From Limnoperna fortunei (lineage: Eukaryota; Mollusca; Bivalvia; Mytilida; Modiolidae): a stretch of DNA of 64,000 nt. Under the pieces are notes generated by a model that was given only the letters and a program-made list of their open reading frames with translations, was not told the DNA's origin and did no database searches. The translations under genes and the position numbers were made by a program. Location of the stretch: positions 19,106,641-19,170,640 of the forward strand of contig OX104122.1 in assembly GCA_944474755.1 (NCBI GenBank), written 5' to 3'. Below, piece by piece: positions 45,100 through 57,060 of this stretch; position 1 is the first letter of the stretch, and every line of letters starts with the position of its first letter.

Positions 45100-45735
45100 T
45101 TTTACAGAAAGAAATTTGTGATTTTATTAATGTTCTTACAATTTTTTTTAAATGTTTTATACTTTTTTTGGTTATAATATGTTTTTTTTTTTATTTTTTT
45201 TATATTTTGTTTTCAATAATTTACATATTCAGTTTTTTATGGTTTTTTGTTAGTTTTTCCTTTTTATATTTTTTTTTTATACTTTTGTAATCAATAATTT
45301 ACATATTTACTCTTTTACAATTTTTTTTGTTTTCATGTTTTTTTTTAAAATTTTTTTTTAAAGTTTTAAAAAAATTTATTATTTTTTTTTCCTTCTCCAT
45401 AGAAGTTATGGTATAAAAATGACAAAAGTTCAATTGAATTTTTTACTATAATTTATATAATTCTTAATAATAACTTAATTTCCATTAAATTTCATAATAC
45501 TAAATTTTTTTTCTCTGCAAATATGTATATACTTAAGATCTTATAGATCACACTTAAGTTGACTGCACTAAAAATATTGTTCAACATAAAAATTGTTTTA
45601 CTAGAAAAAAAAACCTCCTACATATGACATTTATTAATGTCACCATCCTGTACAGACATAATGTTTGTCCCTTTTTAGCAGGAGTTTTACCCTGCAAGCC
45701 AAGGGATGGCTAGGTCCTATTTCTATACCCAGGGG
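45100..45735 (+). repeat. Copy 1 of a diverged segmental repeat
   Basis: Matches 47335-47975 in order: acagaaa..ttgtgatt..aacgttcttacaatt type start, T-rich tract with aatcaataatttacatattta, then 'ataatttatataattcttaa', 'tctctgcaaatatgtatata', 'aagatcttayagatcacac', 'agttgactgc', and gtttgtccctttttagcagg ... ttttaccctgcaa. Divergence is well above 10% with many indels. Confidence 0.75.
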
Positions 45736-47247
45736 TTCCCTCGGGGGTGGAGAGACAGTGCACTGCCTCACTTCATCTAAGAAAGAGAAATTAATTCTTT
45801 TCAAATGAAATGTCAAGTTAAACTAAAAAAAATCAGTATGAAACAGTCCAAACTCAATAACTAACTTCTATATGGATTTTAAAAGACATACATATTTTCA
45901 AATTATTGAAATGGATCACACAAAAGTCATCAATAAATTAATTGATGTCCATGTCATTTACATATGTGTAATTGCTAGGGGCATTACAGGAAAAAGCCGT
46001 AAATTGAGACTAAAATGCATAAGCAGAAACATTTAAAACTGACATAACCCTTTGTTTACAGACTTTTCATACGAGGTACATAAATTGTCATTTCAAGATA
46101 AAAAAATAATAAACATTTTTCCGACGCAGTCGGTATTATATTCACTTTTTACCCTTTGACCTCATGACACTTCACCTCTCGAAAAGCAAGTAACGTGATC
46201 CTAATTCTGTTTCTTGATTAGTCAAAAACCAATTTGGACGGGGGTTCGAAACAGGGTAATATATTGGACAGGGGTTCGGAACAGGATGGTAAATTGGCAA
46301 TTCTCCTTTCAAATTGTGTACTATTATTATTAGATTTTGCCGTCTGTTTGTTTATAAAATTATTTCATAGTGCAATTTAAGTATTAAGAACGATAGCGAT
46401 GAGCTGCAGTTTGTAAAATTTTATATTAAACGACTACAAAAATGTTAAATATTTTTTATTTGAAGTACAGCGCAAATTAAAACGCATATTAACACCCTGG
46501 ATTTTTCCGGGATTTTATAGACTGTAAAAGAAATGAAGAGAAGAAATTTTAATTAATTTCTTTAAAAAATACAAATTAACAATCATTATATATTCATGTT
46601 GATAGTAAATCAAATATGTTATTATTGTTCTTGGGCGTCCGTCGTAGTACACACATAGATAGAGAGTTGTGGCTCTAATTGTAAAGTATACTTTGCTTAA
46701 TCAGTAAATTTTAAACTATAAACATTTTATTAAACAATTCTTATATTCAATTTGTTGACATAATTGTATAACTGCTTTTGGTGCTCGCAGAAAAACTCCA
46801 TTTCTGTATCTTAGGCAGTGGGTTTCAATACATAATAGCAATAAATGTTCTGGAATACATGTACATGTACAACAAAGTAGTTGTATGTAAATTATCAATT
46901 TTGAGTTAAGTGTATGCTTGGTAAATCTGTTAGTATTGAAAACACGTAAATAAAAAGGGGGGGCAAACACATGTATAAATTAATAATTTCCAACTCGTTT
47001 CACCTGGGACTAATGTTAATTTATAGGTTCATGGTTTCTTTCACGTAGTAATAATTGTCCGTCAGTACTTCCCCAAAAAAATTTCCATCAAACATTTCTG
47101 GTCTATTGAAACGGGGAATTTGTATGACAATAATGACGATTCGTAGTTTAATGCATAACTCAATTTATATCTTTAATGTGTCGGTTATCTTTTTTAAAGA
47201 TAGTACTTGTTTTTAAATAGCAATTTAAATTCAGTACTTAATATATT
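45736..47247. other. Non-coding with a short dimer
   Basis: 46232-46292 holds two ~27-bp copies of 'attggac(g/a)ggggttcg'. The 84-codon minus-strand frame at 46716-46970 has no supporting features. Confidence 0.5.
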
Positions 47248-47414
47248 AAACACATTAATAAACCAAAAAAATTATAAAAAATGAAAAATTGCAAGAACGT
47301 TAATTTGATCACAGAAATTTCATTCATTGTTATAATGAATGAAATTTCTGTGATCAAATTAACGTTCTTGCAATTTTTCATTTTTTATAATTTTTTTGGT
47401 TTATTAATGTGTTT
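47248..47414. repeat. Perfect palindrome, 81-bp arms, 5-base spacer
   Basis: Arms 47248-47328 and 47334-47414 are exact complements by base-by-base reading, including A/T runs of equal length; spacer gttat. The right arm continues into copy 2 of the segmental repeat. Confidence 0.95.
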
Positions 47415-47975
47415 TGAGATTTTTTTTAAATTTTGTGATCAATAATTTACATATTTACAGTTTTAATTATTTTTTTTGTTAGTTTTTCTTTTGTATATTT
47501 TTTTTATTCTTTTGTTACCAATATATTTACACTTGTACATTTTTTTTAAAATCTTTTTTTGTATTTTTTTCTTTTTTCATTTTTATTATTATTTTTTTAT
47601 TTGCTATGAACAGATCACAAGAGATCATAGATAGCAAGGTATAAAAATGCCAAATTAATTTAAAAGTGAACCATGGAAAGGATGGTGCATATACTTAGTG
47701 TTGTCCAATTGAATTTTTGCTTTAATTTATATAATTCTTAATAATCAGCAATTTTCATTAAAAATTTATAATACTATGTTTTTTTTCTCTGCAAATATGT
47801 ATATATTTAAGATCTTACAGATCACACATAAGTTGACTGCCTAAAAAGATGTATAAGCACAAAACTGTTAATAGGACAAAAAACATACATATGACTTTTG
47901 TAACCTTGCTGTTAATTCAAAATGTATGTTCCTTTTTAGGAGGGGTTTTACCCTCCAAACCATGGCAGGATTCGA
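47335..47975 (+). repeat. Copy 2 of the diverged segmental repeat
   Basis: Counterpart of 45100-45735 (same order of landmarks, ending gttcctttttaggaggggtt ... ttaccctccaa). It contains an extra stretch (about 47655-47705) not seen in copy 1. Confidence 0.75.
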
Positions 47976-49391
47976 CATTGTCCAGTAAATGTTGGCTCCT
48001 GTCTAGTATACATGCCCAGTATCTGGTCGGACTTTGTGCTGATAATGTCCAGCCATTATTTTTGATGGACAAATTCTCATGGAGAAAAGAATGAATCTTA
48101 GTTTTTCTACGGATCAGTATGACTTTGTTTTCATTATTCGATTTTAACATTTAACCAGTTAAAATGTTGGGTTTGTTTTCTCATTTAATTGTTCGTTTAC
48201 TGTTACAAAACGTAATTATCTTCCTGAATTTTATATATCTAAACAAAGCCAGAAACAGACAAAATAAAAAAAAGTGTATATATATTCGTTTTCTTTTTAA
48301 ATATTTAAATGCAATAGAACAGCAACGAGTAGATTTTTTTAATTCCAATTATAATTCATAAAAAAAACAGTTAATTTATTTTCATACATTGTCGGTGTTT
48401 AGTTGACATCACCGGATGTATGATGTAATTACGTAAAAAGTGGAAAATATGATTGCATACTTGGAAATAAACTGCATAAAATAAAAAATGCAAAAGTAAA
48501 AGATCATTATTAATAAATAACCCTGATCTAGTATAATTAAACAAGGATCTGTGCTGTTTGCTAACCCTGATTTAGTATAATTAAACAGGGATCTGTGCGG
48601 TTTGCTAACCCTGATTTAGTATAATTAGTTATGCGGTCTACTTTCATCTTCAAACTTCAATGGAATTCTTTTCTCTTTTTCTAGCAGTGGTGTGATTTCC
48701 TGATAGTCTGAACCGTTCCTTAAACCCAAATATTAACTCCTACTTTCTGAATTATGTTTGGCCTTTTCATATGTGGTCTAGTTTAAATTGGGTCTGTTCT
48801 AGTAAATTGTAATAGTACCAAGACCGCTGGTCCAGAAGGAAAAATAGTTAATGTCGAACCCTGCATGGATGGTGAATTCAGATAAGAAAATATCAACAGA
48901 TTATTCATATTGGGTATTGAGTCAACACAATCTACACCCTTGTTTTCCTGGAATGGCTGACAGTGAACACGTCAATGGACCTCTATATGGCAGGTCTGAT
49001 GCCATATGTAATAGCTTTCCATTTACCAAGAAAAGCATAAATATATAAAAATAAATAACTTTTATTTAGAGTCAGTACATATATACACAATAAGAAAACA
49101 TAAGCACTGATGTGCTTTGACCAACATTTCTAGTAATGAACACCTAAACTGATGCTTTTGTAAACTTACATAATGTGTTGGTACATTCAAAGTACACGCA
49201 TGTAACCTCTTGTCACTTTCCGATAAAAATACTGGAAAATTGATATCTTAAGACAAAGGATTTTAACCAATAAAGCCTCATTACATACCCTGATTGGTTA
49301 TTAACCTACGAAAACTAACACATTTTCCATCTTATTTATAATAACTTATTAAATAAGTAAACTATATCTAACAGCATATATTTATGAAGCC
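47976..49391. other. Non-coding with a 44-bp triplet
   Basis: 48518-48629 holds two full and one partial copies of a 44-bp unit (aaccctgatytagtataatt, then aaacaRggatctgtgc). No gene seen. Confidence 0.6.
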
Positions 49392-49554
49392 TTAATACAT
49401 GAAAATCAAATAGCCTGTATTAAAGATGTTTTCCATCGAAGCCGAATTACAGACTCTTAAAAAACCTATCATTCTTTTAAGAAAACCTGATAACATCTTC
49501 TGAAATTCTTCTGTATCACGTGGAAACATCAGGGGAAATAACTCCTCAAGATAT
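49392..49554 (-). CDS. Likely last coding exon of an unknown gene
   Basis: On the minus strand a strong acceptor (attcttgttttcag) at 49555-49556 is followed by an open frame of 53 codons to TAA at 49392-49394. It reads YLEELFPLMFPRDTEEFQKM, then LSGFLKRMIGFLRVCNSASM, then ENIFNTGYLIFMY. Composition is protein-like and amphipathic, and there is no internal donor. The exon begins in phase 2 (the first base completes a split codon). Upstream exons would lie to the right, but I could not identify a phase-compatible partner; a donor at about 50410 (attg|gtgagtag) is one option. No family is recognised. Confidence 0.5.
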
Positions 49555-51153
49555 CTGAAAACAAGAATTGATTGATTTGAATTGCTGATTTTGAACCAGA
49601 ATTTGCCACGTATTTTGTTGTCAAATTGTTAAAATTAAATATATTATTAACTGAAGAAGTACTAGGAATTTCTTTTTTTTTAGTTATGTTTAAAAGATTT
49701 AGTCGTACCGCTATATTTCGAACACACCTTATTAGTGACTAAAATGTTCTAACACACCGAATTTAAAATTGTTTTCGAATCATTCAAGAACCCGTATTGG
49801 GTAACAACCAATGTTAAAGTAGAATTTATATCAGCAAGAGATGTGACAGAAACACAATGAACGAAAACAGCAGAATGCAAAATTACGATAACTCATTGCA
49901 AACATATATATATATATATATTTGTCAAAGTATATTAGATTCAAGAATATATCATTACAGTAAAGTATCGGGAGATGCTTAAATTTGCTAAAACACACTT
50001 TTCAATTCATGTTCGAGTTCGTCTCGTCCAGATTTTAAAGTTTTTGCTAATTTGCAGATGCCTTATTTTCTTCATGCTTCCGCCTGTGCAGCCTATTGTG
50101 GGTGATACATTCTTTGTCATTTTTTAATGCCGTAGTTTAGCAGGAATACACAACACTACAGTATGATATATCTGACCATGTAGATTGCAATACATTGGTA
50201 TATTAGCAGTTTTTACCAACGTACATGGTTAATTCAATCATAGATAAACAGTAAAAAATTACTTTAAACTTCTAAAATATTTTGTAGTAATCAACAAAGT
50301 GTAACTTGAAAAATATTGAAACAAAATTGTATTGCTACATACATACCACACACACGACATTTACTTAAAAACCCACCAAATTGTCACAAAAGGAGTTAAC
50401 TCTACTCACCAATAACCGTGAATAGTATTAATTCAAATATTATTTCGGGTGAAGGTCAAATGGTACCCCCAAAAATATTAAATTTTAGAATAAGTTAGTC
50501 TGCCTAGTATTTAATTATTGAGATAAATACTGTCATGTTTAGTATATTTATTTCTAACAGAAACTTAATAAAATTTCAAATATTGCTAGGACGGCTGTGT
50601 CTTAGTATAGGCCAACGCGTATTCAGACGGGGTGTTGAGGCAGTGTGTCACCCACTTTTATTTACCAAAGAATGGGTAATAAAAACGCTTAAGTTCGCCA
50701 ACTGGTTTTCCAATTACAGCTGCCTCAGATCCCTCACTCAGTCATTGCCGTCCACCTGCATGAAATAAAACCTGATCCATCCGTGAAATCAAATGTACTC
50801 TTAATATATTTAAAATAGTTTATAATAAATTTAAATTTTGTAGGATCGTTTGATTGAGATTACGCAACTATCAGCAACATTTCAGCTGCAGAACATTTTT
50901 TATTTGGACAGAAAGCCGGAATACCCGTTGAGAACCACGACTCTTTGTAGATATAGCGCTTTTACACATAACAATAGAATAAAGGAGTAATATAGTATTT
51001 TTTATATTTATTTCCAAATTAAAAGGCAATGTAAAGGCATTATGTACAATATAGGGCCAGACGGTTATTAAGCTTATAATATAACGTGAAAACAAATGTT
51101 TCACAAAAACAAGACCGACTTTGGACCTTTGATACCAGGTATTTGTTCAACTA
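49555..51153. other. Non-coding with (ta)n and a SINE scrap
   Basis: (ta)9 at 49903-49921. 50868-50945 is a SINE body fragment on the minus strand (tcagcaacatttcagctgca ... gaaagccggaatacccg). No gene supportable. Confidence 0.55.
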
Positions 51154-51737
51154 AAATATAGTCTATTTTGCAAAACACCTAAACTTAATACTTGTCAATA
51201 ATTCGAACTTCATATTTAACATGGACGGTTTGCTATGAAATAATGCATGACTGACCTGCAAAGTTACATGTAGCTACTGAAAGAGCCATCCGTATCAACG
51301 CCGGGTGTTGGAATAAAATTGCAGGTAAACATTGGACAGATAAAAGTAATACAAAATCATGCAAGGTGCGCTTGATTTGTAACACTGTCACTATGTAATA
51401 AGTTGATTCACTGGCGCCCATGAAAAGGGGTTATTTCCTCTTTTTTTTAATGGCGGCAGAGGGTCTTTGGTGGCCCTAAAAGTTGGTTTCCTGGTGGCGT
51501 ACCTCCCACCCTCTTCGGAAGCTCAGAAATGCGTGTGTTTTGGTGTAATATATCTCAAGCAAGACTTCTTTTACAGCGACGTTTTCGTATGTTATTCATT
51601 TCAGCGTGTATAAAAACCCAAATAGTTCCTTAAACAAATGATCTCATATTCAACAAAATTGTAATAATGTAATGAACTTCAAAGTATTATGAGAGCTTGC
51701 GAGACACAGAATATAAAAACACGTAACAGTACAGACA
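51154..51737. repeat. Segment X, copy 1 (584 bp)
   Basis: Identical, by eye, to 52861-53444 at a constant offset of 1707 with no indels. A 62-codon minus-strand frame (MGASESTYYIVTVLQIKRTL and on) lies at 51233-51421; it is not recognised. Confidence 0.95.
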
Positions 51738-52864
51738 AAATCGGTGTTACAAAGAATTGAAAAATGATGTCACTAAGCTAACGTTTGTGATGTAGTGGAC
51801 GCAACTCCAATTTCTTTGACAGTAAATAAATGTTTGTATTTGTCCAGCAACATCTTCACTAGTCATGTGTCCACATGTGGACACAGAAACCCTAAGGGGC
51901 TAGGTGTAGATACTAATATAAATTGTCATGACAACAACGCAGTCGGGATATATTTCCAATACTAACTTGATTTCGTATTGATGCATCTTCTTATTCCAAA
52001 ACTCTTACAAAAAATGATTCATTTAAATTCGAGCTTATATGAACACACCGATCAACCGACTTATATCATTTTGGTGAGAAGATGTATGACACGATGAAAA
52101 AAGATATAAACAAGTTAGAAGCGATGAAAACGTAGTTAAGTTTTTCAAATTTTTTTATGTTTTAAATTTACTGTAGCGAATAAAATATATTAAAACACGA
52201 TTTAGCATAGATTTGGCAATAGATATATTCAGTTCTTTAAGCTCTTGCTTTTATTTTTGTCCAACTTATCTTATAAAATAAACGAAAAAATGCAGATATT
52301 GTTATTAAAATGCTAAAATGACCTTTTATGATATAATTTTATTTCAAATCGGCCGTTTAAATATAAAGAATATTCCTTTGGCTTTCGCTTGATGCCAAAA
52401 ATGTATCTTTAACATAATGCATTAACAATATTAATTTGATTTTAATTGCACTGTCAGAGAAATTGCGATACGATGTAAATCAGTTCAATGATATGATTAA
52501 AACAAGAAATATAACATTGCATAAGCTATTAAATTCTGCTAACCGATTGAATAAGTATGCACTTTAAGAGTTCGTAACGTAATAATATATGTAATTTTTT
52601 ATTTTCTTGTCAATATCAAGCATGAAGAGGAGGATGGGGAAAAATTAATTTTGATTACTGTGCATAAAATATGAAATGAACAAATTGCGACACACAATAA
52701 CATTTGCAGAAAAGCTTTAAAACTATATTTTTATTTGTATGCAACTCTTATTTTATTATCTTTACCAAACGAAGATAAATGGGAGACATATTGTTTTGTC
52801 TGGTAATTTACATCATCTTCTTTTTTCTTTTCTTCTCCTTAAAGACTGATATTTTCAGCCAAAT
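51738..52864. repeat. Segment Y, copy 1 (1127 bp)
   Basis: Collinear with 55374-56500 at a constant offset of 3636; no difference noticed on reading. It follows X directly here, whereas X and Y of the other copy are separated by 1.93 kb. Its last bases, aaat, are also the first bases of X copy 2. Confidence 0.95.
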
Positions 52865-53444
52865 ATAGTCTATTTTGCAAAACACCTAAACTTAATACTT
52901 GTCAATAATTCGAACTTCATATTTAACATGGACGGTTTGCTATGAAATAATGCATGACTGACCTGCAAAGTTACATGTAGCTACTGAAAGAGCCATCCGT
53001 ATCAACGCCGGGTGTTGGAATAAAATTGCAGGTAAACATTGGACAGATAAAAGTAATACAAAATCATGCAAGGTGCGCTTGATTTGTAACACTGTCACTA
53101 TGTAATAAGTTGATTCACTGGCGCCCATGAAAAGGGGTTATTTCCTCTTTTTTTTAATGGCGGCAGAGGGTCTTTGGTGGCCCTAAAAGTTGGTTTCCTG
53201 GTGGCGTACCTCCCACCCTCTTCGGAAGCTCAGAAATGCGTGTGTTTTGGTGTAATATATCTCAAGCAAGACTTCTTTTACAGCGACGTTTTCGTATGTT
53301 ATTCATTTCAGCGTGTATAAAAACCCAAATAGTTCCTTAAACAAATGATCTCATATTCAACAAAATTGTAATAATGTAATGAACTTCAAAGTATTATGAG
53401 AGCTTGCGAGACACAGAATATAAAAACACGTAACAGTACAGACA
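52861..53444. repeat. Segment X, copy 2 (584 bp)
   Basis: Second copy of X, including the same 62-codon frame at 52940-53128. Joined to Y copy 1 through the shared bases aaat. Confidence 0.95.
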
Positions 53445-54039
53445 TGAATATTTCGTATCAAATGTATATATCAAAACAAATGTGCACGGCGCGAATATTG
53501 TTAACAACATTGACCAGAGTTCAAAAGGGTGATAACTGTGTATTATTAAAACACATGAATACCTAGTTCAATTATAGAAATACTGTTATATTTTGTAAAC
53601 AAGTCGTGATATTTGTTAAATATTATAGTAGATAGTATACAGTTAAAGACTGATTCATAAGTCAGCTGCTGATTTGTTGGACCCAAGTTTTGAAGAGTTG
53701 TCCGAGGCCGAAGCCTGAGAGCAAGAGGGCCATCATTGTTGTTATTCAGAGCAATAACTACATTAACTTCTTTCTGTTAACATTACCGATCTCTAGCAAG
53801 TGAAACACTTTAGACCAGTTCAACAGTTCCATAGACTGTTAACCGATGCACTGCTTCTATTATGATGTCAAAAACAGTTAAAATATTTACATAAATAGCC
53901 GCTGTAGTCTGCATGATTATACTTTAAAAAGTTAAATATCTCTTCTTTGGAATCTTTTACTTGAAATTAAATTTGTTTAAAGAAGAACATAAGTACGGTC
54001 GTACTTTTTGTGCACTATTTTCTTGTTGATATTGAACTA

Positions 54040-54860
54040 GGAAAGTACATGTATAAAGTAAACAAAACAATAAGCTGAAAATTTCTAGTTCAGAAGATAA
54101 ATACATGTATAGCGGAGATATGGTTAGAACTCGGCGCAGGTATAATGTAAAAAATGAATTTACCTGAGATTTGTTTAGAACTTAAGCAGGTTTATAGTAA
54201 ACAACGGCAATAAGCAGAGATTTGTCTAGAACTCGTAAACAAAGACAATAAAAAGAGATATAGTTAGAACTTGGCACAGGTATACTGTAAACAAAGACAA
54301 TAAGAACAGATATGTTTAGGACTTGCGCAAGTATAATGAAGTTAAAGATTTAATTTTAATTAGATTGTAAAGCAGAGATATGTAAACAAAGACATAAATC
54401 GGAGATATGGGCCCAGTTTCATAAAACATCTCGATCTTTGAGGATTTCCTAAACTTGCCCTGAAATCAAAAATTGACCAATCAGATTGCTTGAAAATTCA
54501 AATTTGAGGGAAATCTCAGATATTTGAGGAAAATCTCAACTTGAGAAGTGATATGAAACGCATTTATAGTATGAATAAAGAGAATAAAAAGAGGTATGTT
54601 TAGAAGTGGGCGCAAGTATAATGTAAACAAACGAACAATAAGCAGAGATATTTTTGGACTCGCGCATGTATAATGTAAACAAAGACACTTAGCCAGTTAG
54701 CAGAGATATTTTGAGTACACGCGCAAGTAAAACGTAAACACAGAAAATAAGCATAGATTCGTTTAGGTCTCGCGCAAATAAAATGTAAACAAAGACACTA
54801 AGCAGAGATATTTTGAGTACTCGCGCAAGTAAAACGTAAACAAAGACTTATATATGGATA
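54040..54860 (+). repeat. Degenerate ~60-bp tandem array
   Basis: About a dozen diverged units containing 'gtaaacaaagacaataagca', 'gagatatgtttagaact' and 'cgcgcaagtataatg'. Interrupted at 54409-54570. Confidence 0.8.
54409..54570. mobile_element. Small MITE-like insertion in the 60-bp array
   Basis: Begins gggcccagtttcataaaaca and ends gatatgaaacgcat; the ends share gtttcata in inverted orientation. The interior repeats ttgagg...atctc motifs on both strands. The array resumes after it. Confidence 0.5.
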
Positions 54861-54865
54861 TATGG

Positions 54866-55060
54866 GCCTCAGTGAACGAATGTTTAAGGCTTTATTACTA
54901 TTGATCACGTGACTGTCAACACCAACTTCGCATTCGTGTCTCACACCCCAATCCTAATTAAGGATGATTGCCAGTTTTCCTATCGAAGTTCGGGAATTTT
55001 CTTCGGGTACTCCGGCTTCCTCTCCCAATATGAAAAATGGACGGCATGATAGCGTAAGAC
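54866..55060 (+). repeat. SINE copy
   Basis: Landmarks in order: gggcctcagtg, ctattgatcacgtgactgtc, aaggatgattgccagttttc, gggtactccggcttcctc and tatgaaaaatggacgg. B box decayed (cgtgtctcacacc). Confidence 0.75.
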
Positions 55061-55373
55061 TTGATGAAAGAGGGCCTTGCGCATCATTAAAAAACAAACA
55101 ACACACACAACTTCTTTTAACCCGCATCGTTTATTTTATTGATAAGTCAGAAAAGATCATAGTTCTACTTGGTGCAGATTGCTGCAAACCAATTCTTATA
55201 AAATTACACATTTTATCCGAATTGTTACAATAATAACACGTGTAAACTATATGTTACACATATATGTGTTTGTGCTGTGTATACGATTCTTTGTGAACAC
55301 CTTAAAACTAAATTTATACTTGGACTTGGATAAAACATTAGTGATTTTTCAGGTGATATATTCGTATGAAGAT

Positions 55374-56500
55374 AAATCGGTGTTACAAAGAATTGAAAAA
55401 TGATGTCACTAAGCTAACGTTTGTGATGTAGTGGACGCAACTCCAATTTCTTTGACAGTAAATAAATGTTTGTATTTGTCCAGCAACATCTTCACTAGTC
55501 ATGTGTCCACATGTGGACACAGAAACCCTAAGGGGCTAGGTGTAGATACTAATATAAATTGTCATGACAACAACGCAGTCGGGATATATTTCCAATACTA
55601 ACTTGATTTCGTATTGATGCATCTTCTTATTCCAAAACTCTTACAAAAAATGATTCATTTAAATTCGAGCTTATATGAACACACCGATCAACCGACTTAT
55701 ATCATTTTGGTGAGAAGATGTATGACACGATGAAAAAAGATATAAACAAGTTAGAAGCGATGAAAACGTAGTTAAGTTTTTCAAATTTTTTTATGTTTTA
55801 AATTTACTGTAGCGAATAAAATATATTAAAACACGATTTAGCATAGATTTGGCAATAGATATATTCAGTTCTTTAAGCTCTTGCTTTTATTTTTGTCCAA
55901 CTTATCTTATAAAATAAACGAAAAAATGCAGATATTGTTATTAAAATGCTAAAATGACCTTTTATGATATAATTTTATTTCAAATCGGCCGTTTAAATAT
56001 AAAGAATATTCCTTTGGCTTTCGCTTGATGCCAAAAATGTATCTTTAACATAATGCATTAACAATATTAATTTGATTTTAATTGCACTGTCAGAGAAATT
56101 GCGATACGATGTAAATCAGTTCAATGATATGATTAAAACAAGAAATATAACATTGCATAAGCTATTAAATTCTGCTAACCGATTGAATAAGTATGCACTT
56201 TAAGAGTTCGTAACGTAATAATATATGTAATTTTTTATTTTCTTGTCAATATCAAGCATGAAGAGGAGGATGGGGAAAAATTAATTTTGATTACTGTGCA
56301 TAAAATATGAAATGAACAAATTGCGACACACAATAACATTTGCAGAAAAGCTTTAAAACTATATTTTTATTTGTATGCAACTCTTATTTTATTATCTTTA
56401 CCAAACGAAGATAAATGGGAGACATATTGTTTTGTCTGGTAATTTACATCATCTTCTTTTTTCTTTTCTTCTCCTTAAAGACTGATATTTTCAGCCAAAT
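55374..56500. repeat. Segment Y, copy 2 (1127 bp)
   Basis: Second copy of Y. 55680-55753 is also present, exactly inverted, at 59109-59182. Confidence 0.95.
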
Positions 56501-57060
56501 TTAAGCAAATCGCATACTAATACACGTTTAGGATATGTAAGATAGCTTTATCTAGTGTTACATAACACTTTTCATTTTTAGGAGGTTTATATTGGGTTTT
56601 TGGTAAAAGAGGCAAAAGAAGGTCGACATATTGTTGTGTGTTCGTCCGTGCACCCATTACATATCTTGTCCGGGATATAACTTTTTTTAGGTAGGCTTTT
56701 TGATATTTGGCATGTGGGTATAGATAATAACTTATCGATGTTTCGCATGCCATAGGTGTTGATATTTAATTTAAAATTTCCCCCAAGGTCACATCATTGC
56801 CTTTTGAGTGACCGCTTCGTGTCCGGGATATTTAACTTCGAAATTTGACCCCCCCACCCAGGATAACATCAGTGCCTTTTTAGGCATTGCTGTGCAACCG
56901 GTATAACTTTTAAAATAATTGTTTGACTGTTTGTTTGTTTGTATGAATGGTTTTTAATGCTTTTCAGCAATTTATCAGCTGTATGATGTCTTTAATGGGA
57001 GTGGAAGCCTGAGTACCCAGAGAAGACCCCGACCTTCGCTGAAATAGGCTAAGCTTTTCA
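56501..57060 (-). repeat. Dispersed repeat and SINE fragment
   Basis: 56590-56760 is the inverse of the repeat at 26.7 kb (ggtaggctttttgatatttg, then gcatgtgggtatag). 56761-56880 repeats 'cgtgtccgggatatttaac'. 56925-57045 is a SINE tail and body on the minus strand (gttttcagcaatttatcagc type; agtacccagagaagaccccg). The 78-codon frame at 56517-56753 is repeat sequence. Confidence 0.65.

Larger units (their letters stand above)
53445..55373. other. Segment U, present between X and Y only once
   Basis: 1.93 kb found only in the second copy. It holds a degenerate array of ~60-bp units (gtaaacaaagac ... agcagagatatgtttaga ... ctcgcgcaagtataat, 54040-54860), a small element (54409-54570) and a SINE (54866-55060). 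53690-53760 resembles a dispersed repeat (ttgtccgaggccgaagcctg). The 89-codon frame at 54964 lies in the SINE. Confidence 0.85.

Noticed and set aside
46240..46290. B-box-like ggttcgaaac suggesting a tRNA
   Set aside because: It occurs in a short direct repeat without an A box or acceptor stem.
51233..53128. Two identical 62-residue proteins as a gene family
   Set aside because: Identity is explained by the DNA-level duplication of segment X; there is no evidence of selection on the protein.
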